This document shows positions 22,516-30,403 of a stretch of 64,000 nt of DNA, piece by piece. The first letter of the stretch is position 1. Every line of letters starts with the position of its first letter. Under the pieces are notes generated by a model. That model was given only the letters and a program-made list of their open reading frames with translations, was not told the DNA's origin and did no database searches. The position numbers and the translations under genes are program-made. The stretch is from Spirosoma sp. KCTC 42546 (GTDB taxonomy: Bacteria > Bacteroidota > Bacteroidia > Cytophagales > Spirosomataceae): the NCBI RefSeq assembly GCF_006965485.1, contig NZ_CP041360.1:5064501-5128500 (forward strand), given 5' to 3'.

Positions 22516-24435
22516 ATGCTCACTAAACAACCGAACGTCGGCACGACCGAACAGACGTATTACATTATTGATTTCGACAGCACCTTCACCAAGGTAGAAG
22601 CACTGGACGTACTGGGCGAGATTTCGCTCATCGGTCGCCCAGACCGCGACGATGTACTGAATCAGGTTAAAGCCATTACTGACCGGGGTATGTCGGGCGA
22701 AATTTCCTTCACCGAATCGCTCAATCTACGCCTGAATCTTTTAAAGGCCCACCGTGATCAGTTGCCTGCTCTGATCGAAAATCTGATGGGTAAAATATCC
22801 GATTCGTTTCAGCGGAACAAGGCGTTCCTGACTGAGAACGCGGATAATATTTACATCGTCTCGAATGGCTTCCGAGAGTTTATCGTCCCCATCGTAACAT
22901 CGCTGGGTGTTCGGGCCGATCACGTGTTTGCCAATACGTTCGTATTCGATGAAGCGGGTGCAATTGTTGGTTTCGACCCTAAAAATCCACTTTCGGCCAA
23001 CGATGGCAAATCGCAGGTGATCCGGAATCTGAAACTCGATGGCGAAGTGTACGTTATTGGGGATGGCTATACCGACTATGAAATTCGGGCATCGGGTCTG
23101 GCGAACCGGTTTTATGCCTTTACCGAAAATGTAATGCGTCCTCGTGTCGTTGAAAAAGCCGATCACGTAGCCCCTTCTCTCGACGAATTCCTATACCATA
23201 ATAACCTGAGCCGGAGCCAGTCGTACCCCAAAAGTCGGATTAAAGTGTTGCTGTTGGAAAATGTCCACCCCGTGGCGGTTCAGCTCTTCGAACAGGAAGG
23301 CTTTAACGTGGAAATTCGGAAAGGTGCATTGGATGAAGAGGAACTCATTGAAGCCATTCGTGATGTATCGATTCTGGGTATCCGCTCAAAAACGAACGTG
23401 ACGGCACGCGTTCTTGAACACGCGAATAAGCTGATGACCGTTGGTGCCTTTTGCATCGGCACCAACCAGATCGACCTAGATGCCTGTACCGAAAAAGGCA
23501 TCGCCGTTTTCAATGCGCCTTACAGTAACACCCGCTCGGTCGTTGAACTAGCTATTGGCGAGATCATTATGCTGATCCGGAGTATTGTGCCCAAGAGTAA
23601 TTTGATGCACAAGGGTGGCTGGGATAAATCAGCAAAAAATAGTTTTGAAGTTCGTGGGAAGAAACTTGGGCTGGTTGGTTATGGCAACATCGGCACCCAG
23701 TTATCGGTCGTCGCCGAAGCCCTTGGCATGGAAGTTTACTTCTACGATATAGTTGATAAACTGGCTCTTGGTAATGCCCGCAAATGCAAATCGCTGGACG
23801 AACTGCTGGCCATTGCCGATATTATCAGCCTGCATACCGATGGACGGAAGGAAAACAAAAACCTCATCAGCTACCGGGAGTTTTCGCTGATGAAAAATGG
23901 GGTTATCTTCCTAAATCTCTCCCGTGGCCATATTGTTGATATTCCTGCGCTGGTCGATTCCATTGAGCGTGGTAAGGTTGTAGGGGCTGGTATCGATGTT
24001 TTCCCGCATGAGCCAAAAACCAACAATGAGGAATTCATGAGTACGCTTCGCCGGTTGCCAAACGTAATCCTGACGCCACACATTGGAGGTAGCACCGAAG
24101 AAGCGCAGGCAAACATCGGTAATTTCGTTCCGGGCAAGCTGCTGGAATACATTAACAACGGAAGCACCTACGGCAGCGTTAATTTCCCTGAACTGCAACT
24201 ACCTATGCTGAAAGGAGCGCACAGACTGTTGCATATTCATACCAACGTACCGGGTATTCTGGCAAAAATGAACTCTATTTTCGCTAAATACCACATCAAT
24301 ATTCATGGTCAGTACCTGAAAACAAACGAGCAGATTGGCTACGTAATTACGGATGTCGCCAAAGAATACGCTGACGAAGTGGTTGAGGAACTGAAAGGGA
24401 TTGACAACACGATTAAGTTTAGATTGCTTTATTAA
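22516..24435 (+). CDS. serA: Phosphoserine phosphatase - 3-phosphoglycerate dehydrogenase fusion (SerB-SerA)
   Basis: A bifunctional protein of 639 residues. Residues about 15-225 are a HAD-type phosphatase: IDFDSTFTK carries the nucleophile Asp, IVSNGF is motif II and VIGDGYTDYE motif III/IV. Residues about 235-555 are a D-isomer-specific 2-hydroxyacid dehydrogenase with LVGYGNIGTQ (about 386, NAD binding), NLSRGHIVD and the catalytic His in TPHIGGSTEE. A C-terminal ACT-like domain (about 560-639, HTNVPGILAKMNSIF) probably gives serine feedback control. It would catalyse the first and last steps of serine synthesis, and the middle enzyme, SerC, follows at once. The fusion appears in other Cytophagales, so it is a lineage trait. 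Confidence 0.9.
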   Translation: MLTKQPNVGTTEQTYYIIDFDSTFTKVEALDVLGEISLIGRPDRDDVLNQVKAITDRGMSGEISFTESLNLRLNLLKAHRDQLPALIENLMGKISDSFQRNKAFLTENADNIYIVSNGFREFIVPIVTSLGVRADHVFANTFVFDEAGAIVGFDPKNPLSANDGKSQVIRNLKLDGEVYVIGDGYTDYEIRASGLANRFYAFTENVMRPRVVEKADHVAPSLDEFLYHNNLSRSQSYPKSRIKVLLLENVHPVAVQLFEQEGFNVEIRKGALDEEELIEAIRDVSILGIRSKTNVTARVLEHANKLMTVGAFCIGTNQIDLDACTEKGIAVFNAPYSNTRSVVELAIGEIIMLIRSIVPKSNLMHKGGWDKSAKNSFEVRGKKLGLVGYGNIGTQLSVVAEALGMEVYFYDIVDKLALGNARKCKSLDELLAIADIISLHTDGRKENKNLISYREFSLMKNGVIFLNLSRGHIVDIPALVDSIERGKVVGAGIDVFPHEPKTNNEEFMSTLRRLPNVILTPHIGGSTEEAQANIGNFVPGKLLEYINNGSTYGSVNFPELQLPMLKGAHRLLHIHTNVPGILAKMNSIFAKYHINIHGQYLKTNEQIGYVITDVAKEYADEVVEELKGIDNTIKFRLLY

Positions 24436-24530
24436 AGAGTGAAAGAATGAAAGAGTGGAAGAGCGAAGAAACTCGCCAGCCGGAATGCCGGATCACCACT
24501 CTTTCATTCTTTCACTCTTTCACTCTTTAA
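24432..24530. repeat. Inverted repeat between serB-serA and serC
   Basis: Bases 24432-24458 pair with 24497-24530, except that the right arm has one extra copy of the 8-base word CACTCTTT. The stop codon of serA lies in the left arm and the right arm ends 2 bases before the serC start codon. Being inside the apparent operon, it cannot be a full terminator unless serC has its own promoter. Confidence 0.8.
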
Positions 24531-24532
24531 AA

Positions 24533-25606
24533 ATGAAAAACACCTACTACACGCCCGGCCCCGCCGAACTCTACCCAACCTTCTACCAACACCTTCAACA
24601 GGCACTGGATGATCAGATTGGCTCGATTTCGCACCGGAGTAAGCAGTTTCGGGAAATCTATAGATTTACCGACGAGCAGTTACGAACCTTACTGAATATA
24701 CCCGCCACGCATGGCATTTTCTTTACCGGCTCGGCATCGGAGGTGTGGGAACGTGTCCTGCTGAATTGCGTTGAATTTGAGAGTTTTCACGCCGTAAATG
24801 GCTCCTTCTCCCAAAAGTTTTATGACTATGCCAATGCCCTTAACAAGCATACGCATCTGGTCGAAAAACCATTTGGAGAGGGATTTGACGCGGCTGATAT
24901 TGAGGTACCCGCCTATGCTGAACTGGTTTGCCTGACGCATAACGAAACCTCATCGGGTGTGCAGATGAAACCTACAGAAATCCATAAGCTCAAGCGCAAA
25001 TACCCCAAGAAGCTGTTTTGCGTGGATATGGTCTCATCCGCCCCCTACCCTGACCTGGATTTCGGTATCATTGATTCAGCGTTTTTCTCGGTACAGAAAG
25101 CGTTTGGTATGCCTGCCGGATTAGGCGTCTGGATTGCCAGCCAGGCGTGCCTGGAAAAAGCCGAACGCTTACAAAAAACGGACGACTTCACGATTGGCGC
25201 GCATCACACGTTACCAACCCTCTGGAAACATTATAAGGACTTCGAGACGCCGGCAACGCCAAACGTGCTGTACATTTATCTGTTGGGTAAAATTGCGGAA
25301 GATTTTAACCGGATTGGCATTGATACGATTCGAAAACAGACCGAAGAAAAGGCCCGGATGATTTATAAATTCCTGGATAGTTCTGACGCCTACGAACCGT
25401 TTGTCAAACAGGAACGGCACCGGTCGCAAACGGTCGTTGTAGCCACCACAAAAAAGCCATCGGCCGAAGTCATTGCATCGGCTAAAACGGCCAATATGAT
25501 TGTGGGTAGCGGCTACGGAAAGTTCAAAGACACGCAAATTAGGATAGCTAATTTCCCCGCCACATCAGTTGAGCAGGTGTCGGCACTGCTTGATCAATTG
25601 AAGTAA
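24533..25606 (+). CDS. serC: Class V aminotransferase, phosphoserine aminotransferase
   Basis: About 357 residues from the ATG at 24533, which begins MKNTYYTPGPAELYP, the usual SerC/class V N-terminus. The longer open frame back to 24455 only translates the inverted repeat and is rejected. The PLP lysine is in FFSVQKAFGMPAGLG (about residue 189); SHRSKQFREIY near residue 35 and HNETSSG near 145 are typical. It would convert 3-phosphohydroxypyruvate and glutamate to phosphoserine. With the upstream SerB-SerA fusion this completes serine biosynthesis in two adjacent genes. Confidence 0.88.
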   Translation: MKNTYYTPGPAELYPTFYQHLQQALDDQIGSISHRSKQFREIYRFTDEQLRTLLNIPATHGIFFTGSASEVWERVLLNCVEFESFHAVNGSFSQKFYDYANALNKHTHLVEKPFGEGFDAADIEVPAYAELVCLTHNETSSGVQMKPTEIHKLKRKYPKKLFCVDMVSSAPYPDLDFGIIDSAFFSVQKAFGMPAGLGVWIASQACLEKAERLQKTDDFTIGAHHTLPTLWKHYKDFETPATPNVLYIYLLGKIAEDFNRIGIDTIRKQTEEKARMIYKFLDSSDAYEPFVKQERHRSQTVVVATTKKPSAEVIASAKTANMIVGSGYGKFKDTQIRIANFPATSVEQVSALLDQLK

Positions 25607-25634
25607 TTCTGAGTCACTCCTCAAGCTGTAGTAC

Positions 25635-25668
25635 AAACGCCTTCTCATAAAATGGGAGGGCGTTTTTT
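25635..25668 (+). terminator. Intrinsic terminator after serC
   Basis: AAACGCC...GGCGTTT with an imperfect inner stem, followed by a T run, 29 bases after the serC stop. It faces plus. Confidence 0.7.
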
Positions 25669-25760
25669 TGTTCACCCGGTCCTGGCAGCGGTAAAACACA
25701 AACTTTATGCCTCATTCGTGGTTAATAGGACATTAGTTGCATGCTCTCAACTCAACGACG

Positions 25761-26456
25761 ATGAAAAAAATACTTACGCTCCTATTGGTATCGACAAGCC
25801 TATCGATAGTTGGTCTGGCTCAGAACCGATCCGATTCAACCGACCGTTCACAGCCGCTTGTCAACGACCGGACGAAACAGGAACTGCGTCAGAAGGCCAC
25901 CCAGGCTAGTGACAAGATCGAAGATGAAATCGACAAATCACTTAGTTATCAGGAAACACATCAGTTAAGCTGGTTCGATCCCGGAAACGTATTTGTTGGT
26001 GGAGGTATTGGTTTTGGCACAACTAGTGGTCAGGTGTACTTCGACGTCAATACCCGCCTTGGCTATTTTTTCCAGCCGGGTTTTGCGGCTGGTTTACGCT
26101 ACGACGCAGACCGTCTTGTGGGAAATAAATATCACGCCCGGCAGGTCGGCGCATTTGCCCGGTATTACCCATTTCGTACCCGGATCAGCAGCTTTGTGGG
26201 AGCCAGTATCAATAGCGGGCGGGAATTCTCGGAAACGATCCCGCTCGACACCAAATCTAAATACACGAGTGTTGGTCTTGAAATTGGTATGATGGCCTGG
26301 ATTCTACACCGATTGGGAGCTGAAATTTCGTACGAAAGCAGTTTCTACAATAAAATAGACCCAACCGTTAGCCGGGGTAAAGGAGGACGACTGAAATTCG
26401 GCGTTAACTACTACTTCGGCCGTGTTGGAAATCGCGGCCTGAAGCTCGCCCGGTAA
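25761..26456 (+). CDS. Secreted outer-membrane beta-barrel protein
   Basis: 231 residues from the ATG at 25761; eight residues upstream are in frame but would displace the signal peptide MKKILTLLLVSTSLSIVGLAQ. The N-terminal third of the mature protein is charged (KQELRQKATQASDKIEDEIDKSL). The rest is an alternating aromatic/glycine pattern (NVFVGGGIGFGTTSGQVYFDVNTRLGYFF onwards), typical of small eight-strand porin-like barrels. No specific function can be given. It is followed by a bidirectional terminator shared with the DinB gene. Confidence 0.7.
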   Translation: MKKILTLLLVSTSLSIVGLAQNRSDSTDRSQPLVNDRTKQELRQKATQASDKIEDEIDKSLSYQETHQLSWFDPGNVFVGGGIGFGTTSGQVYFDVNTRLGYFFQPGFAAGLRYDADRLVGNKYHARQVGAFARYYPFRTRISSFVGASINSGREFSETIPLDTKSKYTSVGLEIGMMAWILHRLGAEISYESSFYNKIDPTVSRGKGGRLKFGVNYYFGRVGNRGLKLAR

Positions 26457-26464
26457 TCTTGCTA

Positions 26465-26505
26465 TAAAAAAAGGCCAGCAGAAATGATCTGCGGGCCTTT
26501 TTTTA
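26465..26505. terminator. Bidirectional terminator between the OMP and DinB genes
   Basis: AAAAAAAGGCC and GGCCTTTTTTT flank an inner stem GCAGA/TCTGC, with A and T runs on opposite sides. It serves two convergent genes. Confidence 0.8.
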
Positions 26506-27009
26506 TACTTCAGGTAATAGCCTCAAGTGGTGTTGCGTATGTATGTCGGTAAAAATTAGCATTTCCTGAACCGTTAGCTTGCCAAGTACGGGGTGGGGTA
26601 TACAATAGGTGGCTAACTCCTGCTCTGACCAGGTAGTAATTGCCTCCACTAACGCCTGATAAATCCCGGTAAAACGTTCCACTAGTACACTTTTCTCAAC
26701 CTGCATATCCTCCAGCCGGGGCGACATAGCAACAGGAGCTTTAGCGCCTGTCCCCAGTATTTCTGAATAGGCCGACGCTAGTTCGGTATAGGTTCTTGAG
26801 GGCCAATCGGCTTTGCCCCAAGGCAAAAGTACCTCACGCGGGCCCGACATCAGTCGGGCTACAGGTCGGGCTGATAAGTAAAGGTGTTGCATTACCTCAG
26901 CCACCGACCACTTTTCATTAACATGCGTGTGAAATTGCTCTTCGGAGAGACTATCTGCCAGGTCAATAAATGCCTGACAGTTGGCAGATAGGTGTTGTTG
27001 AATTGTCAT
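26503..27009 (-). CDS. DinB-like / DUF664-type four-helix protein
   Basis: A protein of 168 residues, cytoplasmic. The metal-binding His pattern of the DinB/YfiT superfamily is visible: His in EVMQHLYLS (about residue 41) and the pair in HTQHHLRLL near the C-terminus. Members include thiol S-transferases (bacillithiol, mycothiol) and many uncharacterised proteins. The C-terminal HxxxHHxRL is strongly conserved in the family. Role here unknown. Confidence 0.8.
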   Translation of the reverse strand: MTIQQHLSANCQAFIDLADSLSEEQFHTHVNEKWSVAEVMQHLYLSARPVARLMSGPREVLLPWGKADWPSRTYTELASAYSEILGTGAKAPVAMSPRLEDMQVEKSVLVERFTGIYQALVEAITTWSEQELATYCIPHPVLGKLTVQEMLIFTDIHTQHHLRLLPEV

Positions 27010-27046
27010 AGTTGTGTTTTTAAAGCGCCCTCACGGCAGAAATTAC

Positions 27047-27054
27047 TACTTTTG
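27047..27054 (+). promoter_or_regulatory. Candidate -7 element (TACTTTTG) for the DUF4920 gene
   Basis: TACTTTTG lies 56 bases before the ATG at 27111 and matches TAnnTTTG. No TTG is present at the optimal upstream spacing. Confidence 0.4.
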
Positions 27055-27110
27055 TCTACGAATGCTTCTCAACCCAAACACAATCAATTTCACCAATCTT
27101 CTGAAAACCA

Positions 27111-27566
27111 ATGAAACATCTTCTGTTTTTAAGTTTGTTGCTTGCCGCGTCAACGGGTGTATTTGCCCAGAATGAAGTTAGTTTCCACGGCAAAAAAATT
27201 ACCGAAAAAGGGGCGATTCCCGCAATTCAGTTAGCTACTAAAATGGCCGACAAAACTGAAATGCCAGCCAAAGTAGAAGGCACCGTTGAGTCGGTCTGTA
27301 AGGTAAAAGGTTGCTGGATGAAAGTCAAAACCGGCGATGGGCAAACCATGCGCGTTACGTTTAAAGACTACGGTTTCTTTGTTCCAAAAGACATTGTCGG
27401 TAAAACTGTTGTCGTAGAAGGCACCGCCGAAACCACCACCACCCCTGTAGCCGATTTACGTCACTACGCCGAGGATGCGGGCAAGTCGAAAGAAGAAATC
27501 GCCAAAATTACCGAGCCTGAAAAAGCGCTGACCTTTGTTGCGGATGGCGTCATTGTGAAAAAATAA
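27111..27566 (+). CDS. DUF4920 secreted protein
   Basis: A protein of 151 residues with a signal peptide (about 1-19, ending TGVFAQ). The mature part has the DUF4920 core: KVEGTVESVCKVKGCWMKVK, with two conserved Cys, and MRVTFKDYGFFVPKDIVGKTVVVEGTA, an OB-like strand pattern. This family is widespread in Bacteroidota as small periplasmic proteins of unknown role. It stands alone between promoter-like and intergenic sequence. Confidence 0.85.
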   Translation: MKHLLFLSLLLAASTGVFAQNEVSFHGKKITEKGAIPAIQLATKMADKTEMPAKVEGTVESVCKVKGCWMKVKTGDGQTMRVTFKDYGFFVPKDIVGKTVVVEGTAETTTTPVADLRHYAEDAGKSKEEIAKITEPEKALTFVADGVIVKK

Positions 27567-27640
27567 GGAAGCGGTTCCAACCATTTTTCTGACAGTAGTA
27601 TCCTTGTAGGAAACAAATTGCAAGTACTATGTTAGACTCA

Positions 27641-28060
27641 ATGAAACGGCTTTCTGGTTTTCTCATCGTTGGAACTCTTCTCTTTTCAGCCTGTAAATCG
27701 TCCGATACGCAACCGTCTGATCTGGTCTCGGTTGGCTTACACCAATCAGCCCGACTAGCTTCGGATGTAGTTGTTCGGGTCGATTCTATTCAGGATAGCC
27801 GCTGCCCAACGGGTGCTACCTGCGTCTGGGCTGGGCAAGCAAAAGTAAAGATGCTGCTAGTGAAAGAAACAGATTCCACGAAAGTTAATCTGGTCATTGG
27901 AGCAAGCCTTAATCCAGACTCGACAAAGCGCCAGGACTCAACGAATGTTACCCTGAGCAACCAGACCTATAAGGTAATTCTCCGCGACGTTTATCCCTAT
28001 CCGACCACATCGACCCAGGGCCAACCCCAGGCAGCGGTTGTCCAGGTAACAAAAATATAA
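27641..28060 (+). CDS. Small hypothetical lipoprotein with RCPxGxxCVWAG motif
   Basis: About 139 residues from the ATG at 27641, giving the lipoprotein signal MKRLSGFLIVGTLLFSAC; the frame also allows a start four codons upstream at 27629. The motif DSRCPTGATCVWAGQAKVKM recurs in small Bacteroidota secreted proteins, where the two Cys probably form a disulfide. The rest is predicted beta-strand. No enzymatic residues recognised. Followed by a terminator hairpin. Confidence 0.7.
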   Translation: MKRLSGFLIVGTLLFSACKSSDTQPSDLVSVGLHQSARLASDVVVRVDSIQDSRCPTGATCVWAGQAKVKMLLVKETDSTKVNLVIGASLNPDSTKRQDSTNVTLSNQTYKVILRDVYPYPTTSTQGQPQAAVVQVTKI

Positions 28061-28088
28061 GGGTTCTTCAACGTCTTTTCGTATTTTG

Positions 28089-28119
28089 AGGGCTGTAACC
28101 GATGGTTACAGCCTTTTTT
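28089..28119 (+). terminator. Intrinsic terminator after the small lipoprotein
   Basis: GGCTGTAACC and GGTTACAGCC flank GAT, followed by TTTTTT. It faces plus, 20 bases before the amidohydrolase start, so that gene must have promoter elements within or before this hairpin. Confidence 0.75.
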
Positions 28120-28139
28120 GTACCCAACCAACTTCATTT

Positions 28140-29417
28140 ATGAAAAAACTATACCTGCTGGCAAGCTTGTCCTTGCTGGCCTCTCCTCTCTTTGCCCAGC
28201 GCACACTCATTCATTGCGGCAATCTCTTCGATGGTGTTGGCAATAGCCTTCAACCCCAAATGACGGTCGTTGTTGAAGGCAACAAGATTACTGCCGTACA
28301 AAAAGGATACACAGCACCTGCCGGGCAGGATCGGGTGCTGGACATGAAATCAAAAACCGTTCTGCCTGGACTGATCGATATGCACGTTCATTTGGAAAGC
28401 CAGACGCGTCGGGGTGGTGCCATTGACGGCTTTACAAGCAACCCAGCAGATGTTGCCTATCGGGCGGCAGGCTACGCTAAAACTACATTATTAGCAGGCT
28501 TCACAACCGTTCGAGACCTGGGTGGATCAGGCGTAAATGTATCACTTCGCAACGCCATCAATGCTGGACTGGTAGAAGGGCCGCGTGTACTTACTGTAGG
28601 TAAATCCATTGCCACAACGGGCGGTCACGCCGATCCAACCAACGGTTACCGCAAAGACCTGATGGGCGATCCCGGCCCAACGGAGGGCGTTATCAATGGT
28701 CCTGAAGATGCTCGAAAGGCGGTTCGGCAGCGCTACAAGGATGGGTCTGACCTGATCAAAATTACCGCAACGGGTGGTGTACTAAGCAACGCCAAAGATG
28801 GCTCGGGACCACAGTTTACGGAAGAAGAAGTAAAAGCGGTTGTTGATGCGGCCAAAGATTACGGTTTTGCGGTAGCTGCCCACGCCCATGGTGCCGAAGG
28901 AATGAAACGCGCTATTCGTGCTGGTGTACAGACCATCGAACATGGCACGCTGATGGATGATGAAGCGATTGATCTGTTCAAAAAGCATGGTACGTATTAT
29001 GTTCCAACAATCATTGCCGGTAAAACCGCGGCTGATTCGGCCCGGCATTTCGGTTACTACCCTGCTCTGGTAACTCCGAAAGCGTTGGCCATCGGCCCAA
29101 AAATTCAGGCCACATTTGCCAAAGCCTACAAAGCAGGGGTAAAAATTGCCTTTGGCACCGATGCGGGTGTTTACATTCACGGCTTCAACGCCAAAGAATT
29201 TGAATACATGGTTGAAGCAGGAATGCCACCAGTAGAAGCCATTAAAGCAGCCTTGATGACCAACGCAAAACTGCTGGGTATGGATGCGCAAATCGGATCG
29301 GTTGAAGCCGGTAAGTTTGCCGACATTATCGCCGTAGACGAAAACCCGATTCAGAATATCAAAACGCTGCAAGCCGTCAAATTTGTCATGAAAGACGGGA
29401 AGGTGTATAAGCAATAG
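28140..29417 (+). CDS. Secreted metal-dependent amidohydrolase (imidazolonepropionase/prolidase-like)
   Basis: 425 residues from the ATG at 28140, which starts the signal peptide MKKLYLLASLSLLASPLFAQ; an upstream in-frame start only translates the terminator. Motifs of the PF01979 amidohydrolases are present: LPGLIDMHVHLE (metal His pair), KITATGGVLS, AAHAHGAEGM, IEHGTLMDDE and FGTDAGVYIHG. Exported enzymes of this class cleave Xaa-Pro or carboxyl-terminal dipeptides, or act on lactams, but the substrate cannot be told. The C-terminal VEAGKFADIIAVDENPIQNI is standard for the family. A polypurine repeat starts right at its stop. Confidence 0.85.
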   Translation: MKKLYLLASLSLLASPLFAQRTLIHCGNLFDGVGNSLQPQMTVVVEGNKITAVQKGYTAPAGQDRVLDMKSKTVLPGLIDMHVHLESQTRRGGAIDGFTSNPADVAYRAAGYAKTTLLAGFTTVRDLGGSGVNVSLRNAINAGLVEGPRVLTVGKSIATTGGHADPTNGYRKDLMGDPGPTEGVINGPEDARKAVRQRYKDGSDLIKITATGGVLSNAKDGSGPQFTEEEVKAVVDAAKDYGFAVAAHAHGAEGMKRAIRAGVQTIEHGTLMDDEAIDLFKKHGTYYVPTIIAGKTAADSARHFGYYPALVTPKALAIGPKIQATFAKAYKAGVKIAFGTDAGVYIHGFNAKEFEYMVEAGMPPVEAIKAALMTNAKLLGMDAQIGSVEAGKFADIIAVDENPIQNIKTLQAVKFVMKDGKVYKQ

Positions 29418-29539
29418 AGGGAGAAGGGAGGAAAGGAAAGAAGGAGGAGGGGGAAGATAGGATTATGCAAAAGCCGACCTCCTTATTCCTCTCCTCCCTT
29501 TTGTCCCTCTCCTCCTTCCTCCCTTTCCTCCTTCTTCCC
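29416..29539. repeat. Polypurine/polypyrimidine inverted repeat between convergent genes
   Basis: Bases about 29416-29457 are almost pure A/G and 29478-29539 almost pure C/T, and the two pair imperfectly. The right arm encodes the last 19 or so residues of the minus-strand hydrolase. Polypurine tracts of this length can also form triplex DNA. Confidence 0.75.
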
Positions 29540-30394
29540 CATTATCAACTCATTCACCCGTTTAGCTTCCTCGTGTTGCACCCAATGAGTGGCATTTTCG
29601 ATAAATTCGACGCGTCCGTTGTCGCAAAGATCAATGCTGAGTTGCGCCATCTCCCGCTTTAGGAATTGATCCCGGACGCCCCAGATTAATAAGGTCGGTA
29701 CAGTAACCCGTATAGTTGGTTGTCGGGCAGGTGGTTTTTGAAGGGAAGCCCGATACCAGTTGATCATGGCCTTCGCAGCACCTGGCTGCGACCAGGCTGC
29801 TGTATAGTGTTTTAGATCAGTATCACTAAATATTCCCCGTCGGCTGCTACGTCGTAGTGTTTGGGTCAGGAAAGCCCAATTGCCCAGGCGAACGACGGCT
29901 TCCGGCAGCCAGGGCAACTGAAAGAAACCGATATACCAGCTACGCAGCATTTGCCCTATGTTCCGACTGGCGTACCGCTTCATCACAATCGGGTGCGGGA
30001 CATTCAGAACAACCAACCGCTCTACGCGTTCCGGGAAAGAAACCGCCGTCCACCAGGCAACAGCCGCGCCCCAGTCGTGACCCACAAGTATAGCGTTGTG
30101 CCGACCTGCGGCATCGATTAGTCCAATAACATCTGCCACCAATGAATCAAGGCTATAGGCAGCTATCCCAGTTGGTTTATCACTGATGTTATAGCCCCGC
30201 TGATCGGGCGCCCAGACCCGGAAACCGGCTTCTGCTAAGGCATCAATCTGTTTCCGCCAGCCATACCAGAATTCCGGGAACCCATGTAGCAAAATAATAA
30301 GTGGCCCATCTATCGGCCCTGCCTGAACGACATGAAGTCGAACGGGGGGCGAACCGGCAGATGGGCCACTTGTGTCAATAAACGTATGCGTCAC
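29483..30394 (-). CDS. Alpha/beta-hydrolase, epoxide hydrolase-like, with repeat-derived tail
   Basis: A protein of 303 residues without a signal peptide. It has LLHGFPEFWYGWRKQI (oxyanion HGFP), VGHDWGAAVAWW with an Asp nucleophile as in epoxide hydrolases and haloalkane dehalogenases, LLIWGVRDQFLKR and a final His in THWVQHEEAKRVNEL. The fold normally ends near NELI; the last residues (GKKEEREEGGEGQKGGEE) are encoded by the polypyrimidine arm of the inverted repeat and look like an added acidic tail. It is divergent in function from its neighbour uxaC, although the two are adjacent on the same strand. Confidence 0.85.
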   Translation of the reverse strand: MTHTFIDTSGPSAGSPPVRLHVVQAGPIDGPLIILLHGFPEFWYGWRKQIDALAEAGFRVWAPDQRGYNISDKPTGIAAYSLDSLVADVIGLIDAAGRHNAILVGHDWGAAVAWWTAVSFPERVERLVVLNVPHPIVMKRYASRNIGQMLRSWYIGFFQLPWLPEAVVRLGNWAFLTQTLRRSSRRGIFSDTDLKHYTAAWSQPGAAKAMINWYRASLQKPPARQPTIRVTVPTLLIWGVRDQFLKREMAQLSIDLCDNGRVEFIENATHWVQHEEAKRVNELIMGKKEEREEGGEGQKGGEE

Positions 30395-30403
30395 AGATCG
30401 AAG

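Noticed and set aside
24455..24532. N-terminal extension of SerC
   Set aside because: The codons translate one arm of an inverted repeat; the normal SerC N-terminus begins at 24533.
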